Shown here piece after piece: positions 1 to 5,805 of a DNA stretch of 42,094 bases; position 1 is the stretch's first letter, and the number at the start of each line of letters is the position of its first letter. A program made the position numbers and the translations under genes. The stretch is taken from positions 1 through 42,094 of the forward strand of contig RECN01000086.1 of NCBI GenBank assembly GCA_007694005.1. Direction: 5' to 3'. Source of the DNA: Spirochaetaceae bacterium (GTDB lineage: Bacteria; Spirochaetota; Spirochaetia; DSM-27196; SKKC01). The notes under the pieces are model-generated. The model worked only from the letters and a program-made list of their open reading frames with translations, did no database searches and was not told the DNA's origin.

Positions 1-19
1 AAGGAGGTATGATAAAAAG

Positions 20-200
20 CAAACCGTGAGCCGGTGGGTTAGAATACCGCCTGAAATCAAATGATTTGAGGCGGACCGGGAGCTGCTCGTCATGCTTGAT
101 AGCCTGCGAGGCTGAGAAGGAGAATGAGGAGCGGTTACCGCAGCGTGCAATGACCTGCGAGGTCGAATAGGAGAGTGGCACGATCCACCGCAAAGGACTC
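20..200 (+). ncRNA. Putative bridge RNA of the IS110 element
   Basis: The non-coding left end folds by eye into three units. First, a 5' stem-loop: CCGCCT 47-52 with AGGCGG 69-74, extended by AAATCA 54-59 with TGATTT 62-67. Second, a loop closed by GCTCGTCAT 85-93 with ATGAGGAGC 124-132 (one mismatch), holding the hairpin AGCC-TGCGA-GGCT at 101-113. Third, a loop closed by CGTGC 144-148 with GCACG 178-182, holding the hairpin GACC-TGCGA-GGTC at 152-164. Known: IS110-group elements encode a bridge RNA upstream of the transposase, with a 5' stem-loop followed by target- and donor-binding loops. The RNA ends are guesses, and I could not assign the guide bases. Confidence 0.6.
22..41 (+). repeat. 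Left copy of a subterminal direct repeat of the IS
   Basis: AACCGTGAGCCGG followed by TGGGTTA matches 1333-1355 (AACCATGAGCCGG, an extra AGG, TGGCTTA) in the same orientation, with two mismatches and one 3-nt indel. The copies lie about 15 nt inside each end of the element. Confidence 0.55.
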
Positions 201-227
201 CGGCTCAAATTGAGAGAGGAGAGCGAG

Positions 228-1334
228 ATGCGAATGAGTGTAGGAGTAGATCTTCACAAGAGTCAGTTCACGGTGTACTGGCGAAGCGACGACGGGATTA
301 CCGGGAGGCACGAGCGGTATGGGACTACCCAAGACGGGTATCGGCGATTTGAGATGGCGGTGCAGTCGGTGATGGAGACCGGGACAGCGGTAGAGGTTGC
401 CGTGGAGTCCACGGGAAATACGCGGTACTTCAAACAACGCCTTGAGCGATGTGGCGTACCGGTACGGGTGGTCAACACGGCGAAGTTCAAAGTGGTGACC
501 GAGTCGGTGAAGAAGACCGACCGGCACGATGCGGCGACGCTGGCGGAGTTCCTGGAGAAGGACATGTTGCCGGAGGCGCATCTGTGCTCACCGGAGAGTG
601 AAGAGCTGCGGCGGGTGATCAAGACGCGCAAGACGCTGGTGGAGACGATCGTCACGGTGAAGAACCAGCTGCATGGGCTGCTGTTGAGCCTGGGGATTGA
701 ATCGAAGCGCGGGCAATTGCAGAGCGCAAGAGAACGCCGGCGCGTGAAAAGCGTGCTCGCGGCACATCACGTCGCCGGCAACGCGGTAGAACCGCTGTTT
801 GAAACGATAGACCGACTGTCGGCGGAGGTCAAGACGCTTGACCGGGTGATTGCGGAGATGACCGAGGACGACGAGGTTGTGCAGCTGATCAAGACTATCC
901 CGGGAGCGGGATTGATTACCGCAGCGACGATCCGGGCGTTTACCGACGACATCAGCCGGTACCCAACAGCTGGGAAGTACGCTGCGTATGCCGGGCTGGT
1001 CCCGTGGGTACAGAATTCGAATGAGACGATCCACCACGGACGAATCACGAAGCGAGGTCCGGTGGAGCTGAGAACGGCACTGGTACAGGTCGTGCTGGGT
1101 ATGGTGCGCGTCCGCCGACGTACCGGAACGTACCGAATAATTCAGCGGTATGACCGGATGAAACGAATCAAGGGGTCCGGGCGGAGCATTATCGCGACGG
1201 CTCGACAACTCAGCGAGATCATCTACCGGATGCTTACCGACGGAGTTCCGTTTGATGAGATGAAAATGGTTGATCCGGTGATTCATCGGAAAGTCGTGGA
1301 AATGCAGGCGGCGGCATACGACGTCGCATCGTAA
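228..1334 (+). CDS. IS110-family DEDD transposase (recombinase)
   Basis: This is a 368-aa recombinase that would move the element guided by its bridge RNA. The N-terminal RuvC-like (DEDD) domain shows D8 in VGVDLHK, E60 in AVESTGN, and D98 and D101 in KTDRHDA. The C-terminal Transposase_20 domain starts near residue 222 (IPGAG) and contains YAGLVPW then S264 in VQNSNET, the position of the catalytic serine in IS110 enzymes. The length is normal for the family and there is no frameshift, so it looks intact. I choose ATG 228 because AGGAG at 216-220 is well spaced; an in-frame TTG at 210 would add six residues. Confidence 0.93.
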   Translation: MRMSVGVDLHKSQFTVYWRSDDGITGRHERYGTTQDGYRRFEMAVQSVMETGTAVEVAVESTGNTRYFKQRLERCGVPVRVVNTAKFKVVTESVKKTDRHDAATLAEFLEKDMLPEAHLCSPESEELRRVIKTRKTLVETIVTVKNQLHGLLLSLGIESKRGQLQSARERRRVKSVLAAHHVAGNAVEPLFETIDRLSAEVKTLDRVIAEMTEDDEVVQLIKTIPGAGLITAATIRAFTDDISRYPTAGKYAAYAGLVPWVQNSNETIHHGRITKRGPVELRTALVQVVLGMVRVRRRTGTYRIIQRYDRMKRIKGSGRSIIATARQLSEIIYRMLTDGVPFDEMKMVDPVIHRKVVEMQAAAYDVAS

Positions 1335-1355
1335 CCATGAGCCGGAGGTGGCTTA
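1333..1355 (+). repeat. Right copy of the subterminal direct repeat of the IS
   Basis: This is the partner of 22-41. It begins inside the transposase stop codon (TAA 1332-1334), so the coding sequence runs right up to the right-end repeat. Confidence 0.55.
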
Positions 1356-1358
1356 CGG

Positions 1359-1364
1359 TTGACT
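1359..1364 (+). promoter_or_regulatory. Outward -35-like hexamer in the IS right end
   Basis: TTGACT lies in the right end. If the ends are joined in a circle keeping one AGGAGG, TAAAAA at 13-18 of the left end falls 17 nt downstream and could form a junction promoter for the bridge RNA. A better -10 (TATGAT, 8-13) would then be only 12 nt away. The joint sequence is inferred, so the pairing is tentative. Confidence 0.35.
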
Positions 1365-1380
1365 TTTTATAGGAGGGAGT

Positions 1381-1770
1381 ATGAGCGGGCGAGCCGTAGA
1401 CATCATACAGACACAGACGGCGCCTGGGGCGATCGGGCCGTATAATCAGGCTGTTATTGCCGGTGATACCATGTATATCTCGGGACAGCTTCCGCTGACA
1501 CCACAGGGCGAGCCCGTCTTTGACGCGATCGAAGAAGCAGCGGAACAGGCTCTTTCGAACCTGTGTGCCATCCTTGCATCTGCGGAGGGAAGCTGGCAGT
1601 TTGTTCAGGTGAGAATTTATCTCAGATCCATGGCCGACTATCCTGTCGTGAATGCAGTGTATGAGAAGCTGATTCCAGCGCCTTTTCCGGCCCGTGCTGT
1701 CGTAGAGGTTGCGGGTCTGCCGAAAGACGCGCCTCTCGAAGTGGAGGCGACGGCCATCCGTACGGGATGA
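1381..1770 (+). CDS. ridA: RidA family reactive imine/enamine deaminase
   Basis: This 129-aa YjgF/RidA/UK114 protein hydrolyses reactive 2-aminoacrylate and related imines released by PLP enzymes and so protects those enzymes. The sequence carries the family core: GPYNQAV near residue 19, YISGQLPL near 32, and PARAVVEVAGLP near 103 with R105, the substrate-carboxylate arginine. The start ATG has AGGAGG at 1371-1376 four bases upstream, immediately after the right end of the IS110 element. Its native promoter is therefore cut off, although its ribosome-binding site survives. The stop codon overlaps an upstream ATG of hisI (ATGA), so the two are probably co-transcribed. Trimer formation in the cytosol is the family norm. 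Confidence 0.93.
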   Translation: MSGRAVDIIQTQTAPGAIGPYNQAVIAGDTMYISGQLPLTPQGEPVFDAIEEAAEQALSNLCAILASAEGSWQFVQVRIYLRSMADYPVVNAVYEKLIPAPFPARAVVEVAGLPKDAPLEVEATAIRTG

Positions 1771-1787
1771 TGGCAGGAGGTACCCTC

Positions 1788-2186
1788 ATGCAACTAAGAT
1801 ATGACCAGTCGGGGCTCGTGCCGGCCGTAGTCAGTGATTATCGAAGCGGCGAAGTCCTGATGCAGGCCTACATGAACGAAGAGGCATTCCGGAAAACGCT
1901 TGAGTCAGGTGAGGGCTGGTACTATAGTCGGAGCCGGCAGTCGCTGTGGCACAAAGGTGAGCAGAGCGGAAACGTGCAGATTGTGCACGAAGTGCTTGTT
2001 GACTGTGATGAAGACTGCGTGTGGCTGCGTGTTGAGCAGAAAGGCGGGGCTGCGTGTCATACCGGCTTTCGCTCGTGTTTCTACCGACGGGTGCGGATGG
2101 ACGACGCAGGCAGGATTACTACTGAGAACCGGCTTGATACGCCGGTCATCGATCCCGATATCATGTACGGTTCTTCCCGACCGTGA
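1788..2186 (+). CDS. hisI: Phosphoribosyl-AMP cyclohydrolase
   Basis: This 132-aa enzyme carries out the third step of histidine biosynthesis, opening the purine ring of phosphoribosyl-AMP. The family core is visible: LMQAYMNEEA near residue 24, WYYSRSRQSLWHKGE near 44, the metal-site segment DCDED at 72-76, and the zinc cysteines C73, C90 and C97 (GAACHTGFRSCFY). I choose ATG 1788 because AGGAGG at 1775-1780 is correctly spaced. ATGs at 1767 and 1770 are in frame but would place that Shine-Dalgarno inside the gene. There is no fused HisE domain and no other histidine gene in the window. Confidence 0.93.
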   Translation: MQLRYDQSGLVPAVVSDYRSGEVLMQAYMNEEAFRKTLESGEGWYYSRSRQSLWHKGEQSGNVQIVHEVLVDCDEDCVWLRVEQKGGAACHTGFRSCFYRRVRMDDAGRITTENRLDTPVIDPDIMYGSSRP

Positions 2187-2209
2187 TGTCCCGGCTTAAT
2201 GTCCCGGCT
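2184..2209 (+). repeat. Tandem 13-bp duplication at the hisI stop codon
   Basis: TGATGTCCCGGCT is followed directly by TAATGTCCCGGCT (12 of 13 identical). Both units begin with a stop codon; the first is the hisI stop. It could be slippage or a remnant of a small duplication. Confidence 0.7.
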
Positions 2210-2211
2210 GC

Positions 2212-2529
2212 TCAAGCCCCGTAGATACTGTCGAGCTTTGCACGAATCGGAGCACTGTCGTAGGTTTCGGACACGTTCAGTACCATTTTCCCATTCGCAT
2301 AGATGACGACAGCCGGAGGCTGAAACGCACCGAAACGTGCCGCTGCTGTCGGATGGGTATCGAGACAGACACTGAATGACTGCAGTGGCGGATACTGGCG
2401 GACAAGGCGTTGCATGCGTGCGAGATAGCGGTCTATCTCCGGATTGTTCTCCCGCCAGAGGACAATGAGAAAGGTGTTTTTCTGGTCAAGCTGATCACGA
2501 AGGACATGAAGGTCATCGACTGGTTCCAT
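2212..2529 (-). CDS. Thioredoxin-fold protein lacking the CXXC motif
   Basis: This is a 105-aa protein starting MEPVDDLHVL. The strand-helix pattern resembles thioredoxin: FLIVLWREN near residues 19-27 where WCXXC would be, then VCLDTHPTAAARFGAFQPPAVVIYANG with the cis-proline segment PPAVV. The CXXC is replaced by WRENN, so it cannot do normal dithiol chemistry; a scaffold or binding role is more likely. The longer reading from 2586 would run into the divergent methyltransferase gene, so I prefer the ATG at 2529. No Shine-Dalgarno is obvious. It faces the methyltransferase across a gap of 38 nt. Confidence 0.6.
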   Translation of the reverse strand: MEPVDDLHVLRDQLDQKNTFLIVLWRENNPEIDRYLARMQRLVRQYPPLQSFSVCLDTHPTAAARFGAFQPPAVVIYANGKMVLNVSETYDSAPIRAKLDSIYGA

Positions 2530-2567
2530 ATGGAGGTGAATGTATCGCGCCCAACCCTGCCGTACAA

Positions 2568-3653
2568 GTGCAGTACCGTATAACAACCAGCCCCGGCCTG
2601 GAAGATCTCGCGGCGTTGGAAATATACCGCAGACTCGATGCCACCGGTTTGAGCGGCGAAGTCACCGAGAAGCCCTTTGGTCTTGCGGGCAATCTGCTGC
2701 TGCGCATACCCCCTGCGTCTGTACCCGATCTGGAACTGCACGCGCGTCTCACCGCCGTGCTTCATGAGTTGAAGCTTGCTTTTCACGTGGTGCATCACGT
2801 GCACGAAACCCTGCTTCCGGGATCCCCGGATCTTGCCTCTCTGTGCGATGCTGTCGCGGAGGTGTCTCTTCCGGGGTGCGGCCCCGAGCAGAGTTTCAGG
2901 GTCAGCTCTCTGCGTCAGGGTATGCACGAGTTCACCAGTCTTGATATCGAGCGCGAAGCGGGTTCGGTCGTGCAGAAAGAGACGGGGATGTCCGTGGATC
3001 TAGAAAAATTCGATAGACACGTGAGGGTTGATCTTCTTGACTCCCGTCTGCTCGTCGGTCTGCAGACGACGAGGCGCGGTCTCGACAAACGGTATACCTG
3101 GGTCTACAAACCCCGCGTCAGCCTCAAGACGGTTGTCGCCAGGGGCCTGCTTGAGCTCGCTTCACAAGGTCTCGACGAGGTGTCCCGCATCTTCGATCCC
3201 TTCTGTGGTTCGGGTACCATCCTTCTTGAGGCAGCGGACATGTTTCCGAAGGCGTCCATTGCCGGATCTGATCTTTTCGAGAAGGTCGTTGACGGCGCCC
3301 GTGCAAATATAGCGACAGCCGGACTCTCGGAGCGTGTCACGGTTCGACAGGCAGATGCCCGTGATCTCAGGCGCGAACTGCCTGCGGCATCGGTGGACAT
3401 GATCGTGAGCAATCCTCCCTTTGGTGTACGTCTTGGCCCGCGGACTGACTTCAAACGCCTGTACCATCAGTTTCTCACAGGAGCGTCGCATGTGCTCAGA
3501 CCCGGAGGTCAGCTGGTGTTTCTTGGCGGACGCAGACGACACCACGTGGTTCACGTCCTCCGGGAGGTCAGAAGCCTTTCCCTGAAGCACGTCAGGGTCA
3601 TCGAGACCGGAGGAATATACCCGGCCGTGTATGTCATGACCCGGCTTCCCTGA
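2568..3653 (+). CDS. THUMP-domain class I SAM-dependent RNA methyltransferase (RlmL/Trm14-like)
   Basis: This 361-aa protein has an N-terminal THUMP-like RNA-binding half (about residues 1-170; TTSPGLEDLAALEI at the start is typical) and a C-terminal Rossmann methyltransferase. Motif I, FDPFCGSGTI, lies near residue 209, and the catalytic NPPFG near 281 is the form found in guanine-N2 RNA methyltransferases. The size fits tRNA (guanine-N2) Trm14/TrmN-type or truncated RlmL-type enzymes; which RNA and position it modifies cannot be read from the sequence. The start is GTG with no clear Shine-Dalgarno. Its last 20 nt overlap the end of the convergent trmJ-like gene. Confidence 0.85.
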   Translation: MQYRITTSPGLEDLAALEIYRRLDATGLSGEVTEKPFGLAGNLLLRIPPASVPDLELHARLTAVLHELKLAFHVVHHVHETLLPGSPDLASLCDAVAEVSLPGCGPEQSFRVSSLRQGMHEFTSLDIEREAGSVVQKETGMSVDLEKFDRHVRVDLLDSRLLVGLQTTRRGLDKRYTWVYKPRVSLKTVVARGLLELASQGLDEVSRIFDPFCGSGTILLEAADMFPKASIAGSDLFEKVVDGARANIATAGLSERVTVRQADARDLRRELPAASVDMIVSNPPFGVRLGPRTDFKRLYHQFLTGASHVLRPGGQLVFLGGRRRHHVVHVLREVRSLSLKHVRVIETGGIYPAVYVMTRLP

Positions 3654-4413
3654 TCTTCATGTGCCTGAGTTTTCGCAGCATCTTGTGGAGTTTGGTAGCT
3701 TCATAGTCATTCAGAAGTGATCGTGAAAGAACGCTTCTCAGATACATGCGGGTTTCCTCCGGTACGCTGAGTTCAAGTGCGCCTATATCTTCAAGCAGTT
3801 CGTACAGGTAGGAAGCTATTTCATCGACCCTCTCAAGCGCGACGGTTTCTGTCGGCGAGTCGTCGACTCCGGCCTGGAAAAACTCATAACAGGCGATCTG
3901 TACGGCATGGCTCAGATTGAGACTCCCCTGATCGGGAGCGCTCGGGATCTCACAGCACATACTGCATACGGCAAGTTCTTCGGTTGAAAGGCCGCTTCGC
4001 TCATTTCCGAACACCAGGCTTACGGTCCCACTGCGCATGGAAGCGAAATGTTCGGCAAGTATACGGGGAGTAAACCGGTTGGTATGGCGAAACCTGCCGG
4101 ATCGCCTGGTAAATCCGACGACTGCCGTAGAGCCCGATACAGCCTCTTCGAGGGACGCGGCAAAGTGGCATTCTGCGTATACGTCGGCTGAGTGTACGGC
4201 CACCATTTCCACGGCACTTCTGTCAAACACGGTATTACGCAAGGTTTCGGCAGCGGTGTCGCGTACCGGTGGAACGTGTTCGCAGTAGTCGCTTCGCTCG
4301 GGCGGAATAATGATCAGATTACGCATTCCCATCGACTTCATGGCCCTGCATACGGCCCCTACGTTTCTGCTTCCGGTCGGGCGCGCAAGTACGACCTGTG
4401 CATGCTCGTTCAT
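3634..4413 (-). CDS. trmJ: TrmJ-like SPOUT tRNA/rRNA 2'-O-methyltransferase
   Basis: This 259-aa SPOUT-fold enzyme has all three family motifs: VVLARPTGSRNVGAVCRAM near residue 6 (motif 1), SLVFGNERSGLS near 131 (motif 2) and GSLNLSHAVQIACYE near 162 (motif 3). Family members methylate the 2'-O of ribose, with TrmJ acting at tRNA position 32. The C-terminal helical tail (SRSLLNDYEATKLHKML) is typical of this group. ATG 4413 is chosen because GGAG lies about 10 nt upstream and the protein then starts at the conserved strand. It is divergent from lexA and convergent with the THUMP methyltransferase. Exact target assignment is inferred. Confidence 0.85.
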   Translation of the reverse strand: MNEHAQVVLARPTGSRNVGAVCRAMKSMGMRNLIIIPPERSDYCEHVPPVRDTAAETLRNTVFDRSAVEMVAVHSADVYAECHFAASLEEAVSGSTAVVGFTRRSGRFRHTNRFTPRILAEHFASMRSGTVSLVFGNERSGLSTEELAVCSMCCEIPSAPDQGSLNLSHAVQIACYEFFQAGVDDSPTETVALERVDEIASYLYELLEDIGALELSVPEETRMYLRSVLSRSLLNDYEATKLHKMLRKLRHMKIREAGS

Positions 4414-4472
4414 CGCTGATATCTCCAGTGGGAGGAGTCTGCGCACGCGCATGGACATGGTCAAGAGCTTTG

Positions 4473-4501
4473 TTGACTACCAGACATTTGTCTGGTAGTT
4501 T
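4473..4501 (+). promoter_or_regulatory. lexA promoter: TTGACT, 17-nt spacer, TAGTTT
   Basis: The -35 is TTGACT at 4473-4478 and the -10 is TAGTTT at 4496-4501. The palindromic operator (4476-4499) fills the spacer and overlaps both hexamers, so a bound repressor would block polymerase. The -10 ends 4 nt before ATG 4506 and 7 nt before ATG 4509, which implies a leaderless transcript. Confidence 0.6.
4476..4499 (+). promoter_or_regulatory. Palindromic operator, probable LexA (SOS) box
   Basis: Perfect 11-bp arms, ACTACCAGACA and TGTCTGGTAGT, are separated by TT. The site lies immediately upstream of lexA and its mutagenesis operon, which is where LexA autoregulates in other bacteria. It does not match the Escherichia, Bacillus or alphaproteobacterial SOS consensus. 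I saw no second copy in the window. Confidence 0.75.
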
Positions 4502-4505
4502 CAGG

Positions 4506-5141
4506 ATGATGAGCGGAGAAACACAGCGCAGGGTTTTTGAGTTTGTGCGGGATCGCATTCTTTCCGGGTCTGTACCGACGGTCAGGGAGGTACAGCGTGC
4601 AATGGGATTCCGTGCCGTTCAGAGTGCACAGGAACACCTCGATGCGCTTGTAGCCGAAGGACTGCTCGAAAAAATCCCCCGGATTTCACGCGGATACCGG
4701 CTTCCGGAACACCAGGCATCCGCCTTTATGATTCCTCTGCTGGGACGTGTGCAGGCCGGAGGGCTTGAGGATGCTGTTGAAGACCCCGAGGGCTATGTAG
4801 CGGTCGACGGCAATCCGTCCCGCAGCCGGCTTTTCGCACTCAGGGTGCGTGGGGAAAGCATGAAAAACGCGGCAATCCTTCCCGACGACATTGTCATAGT
4901 CAGACAGCAGTCGTCTGCGGAGCACGGCGACATTGTAGTAGCGCTGATTGACGATCAGGCAACGGTCAAGCGGCTCAAGGTGACACGCGATGCCGGCGGG
5001 TCAATACGGGCTGAACTTCATCCTGAGAATCCTGATTTTTTGCCCATTATCCCTGTGGGTGATCTTCACATTCTGGGAAAAGTCATCGAAGTGCGCAGAC
5101 AGTATGAGGCCTCGGTGTTTTATGACAGCGATGTTTCCTGA
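4506..5141 (+). CDS. lexA: LexA, SOS-response transcriptional repressor
   Basis: This 211-aa repressor has an N-terminal winged-helix domain (about residues 1-65, TVREVQRAMGF with AVQSAQEHLDALVAEGLL) and a C-terminal S24 self-cleavage domain. The cleavage site is A84-G85 (RVQAGG), the nucleophile is S118 in RGESMK and the general base is K155 in TVKRL, so autoproteolysis should work. RecA filaments trigger cleavage after DNA damage. ATG 4506 (or the next codon, 4509) is chosen because longer readings would translate through the operator. There is no Shine-Dalgarno. Its end overlaps the start of imuA by 20 nt, so repression covers the whole lexA-imuA-imuB-dnaE2 operon. Confidence 0.95.
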   Translation: MMSGETQRRVFEFVRDRILSGSVPTVREVQRAMGFRAVQSAQEHLDALVAEGLLEKIPRISRGYRLPEHQASAFMIPLLGRVQAGGLEDAVEDPEGYVAVDGNPSRSRLFALRVRGESMKNAAILPDDIVIVRQQSSAEHGDIVVALIDDQATVKRLKVTRDAGGSIRAELHPENPDFLPIIPVGDLHILGKVIEVRRQYEASVFYDSDVS

Positions 5142-5805
5142 CCGGCCTGCCGGATTGATGCTGGCTCGAGAGCTTGTTCCGGAAGCAGGGACCCGTCGGA
5201 CGTATGCTGCTTCAGAATGTCCCGATACCGAATCAGTGTGGAGCTTCAATTCGCTCTCCGGCAGTCTGGTGGAGTTGTACGGCAGTTCATCGCTGACAGC
5301 GCTCATGCCGGTACTGCGGGATGCGCAGAAGCAGGGGGAAGATGTGTGCTGGATACAGACTGACACCACGATTTTTTTTCCTCCCGACGCGCATGCCCAC
5401 GGAGTCGATGCAGGCATGATCTATGTTGTTTGCGCGGTCGCGGGCAATGAACCTGAAAATCCCTACGCTATTGCTGCCGGAAAGGCAGCCGATACGCTGC
5501 TCAGGCTGCGCGCCTTCCGCTGCGTGGTTATCGATCTGGGACCACGAACTCTTCGCATGGCTGTGCTGTCGCGTCTGCTTCGCTGCGCGCGTCTGTACAA
5601 TGTCGCGGTGATCTGTCGCACAGACGGAAACGGTCTGCTTGGGTCGCTCGTCAGCGTACGCGTTGAGGCAAACTTTGAAGGTCCCCCCGATGAAGGCCAC
5701 GGGGCAGGGGTGCTGGCATACAGGCTTCGTGCGGTGAAAGACAGACGGACATCCGTTCTGTGGGAACGGATACAGAGGTGTGGAAGTGCAGTGTGCCTGC
5801 GTTGA
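5122..5805 (+). CDS. imuA: ImuA-like RecA-fold accessory protein of translesion synthesis
   Basis: This 227-aa protein sits between lexA and imuB, the normal place for ImuA (SulA/RecA-like). The N-terminal half carries the family segment VWSFNSLSGSLVELYGSSSL, where GSSSLTALM sits in place of a RecA Walker A loop but lacks the GKT lysine. A Walker-B-like stretch, FRCVVIDLG, follows near residue 135. Known role: with ImuB it helps the DnaE2 polymerase bypass lesions. Identification rests on context plus weak family resemblance. ATG 5122 overlaps lexA; ATG 5131 is an alternative. Its 3' end overlaps imuB by 26 nt. Confidence 0.75.
   Translation: MTAMFPDRPAGLMLARELVPEAGTRRTYAASECPDTESVWSFNSLSGSLVELYGSSSLTALMPVLRDAQKQGEDVCWIQTDTTIFFPPDAHAHGVDAGMIYVVCAVAGNEPENPYAIAAGKAADTLLRLRAFRCVVIDLGPRTLRMAVLSRLLRCARLYNVAVICRTDGNGLLGSLVSVRVEANFEGPPDEGHGAGVLAYRLRAVKDRRTSVLWERIQRCGSAVCLR

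Larger units (their letters stand above)
8..1370 (+). mobile_element. IS110-family insertion sequence, apparently complete
   Basis: One DEDD transposase gene is preceded by about 215 nt of structured non-coding DNA and followed by a short right end, the layout of the IS110 (not IS1111) group. The hexamer AGGAGG lies just outside both ends (2-7 and 1371-1376), and the short inverted match ATAAAAAG / CTTTTTAT lies just inside (12-19 and 1363-1370). The exact boundaries are inferred from these marks and may be off by several bases; one AGGAGG copy probably counts as core or target. The element sits on the Shine-Dalgarno sequence of ridA, and a usable copy is retained there. Known for the family: cut-and-paste through a circular form, no long terminal inverted repeats. 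Confidence 0.8.

Noticed and set aside
114-173. Match of purine-rich bridge-RNA loop segments (AAGGAG, ATAGGAG) to the AGGAGG flanks as guide pairing
   Set aside because: The matches are in the same sense as the flank. As I understand the IS621 arrangement, the right-hand guides should be complementary to it. Purine-rich matches are also common by chance.
588-1286. 232-codon antisense frame over the IS110 transposase
   Set aside because: It is a shadow of the coding strand with no family features.
4398-4505. In-frame upstream extension of lexA by 36 codons
   Set aside because: It would translate through the palindromic operator and promoter and overlap the divergent trmJ-like gene; LexA proteins start near residue 37 of that reading.
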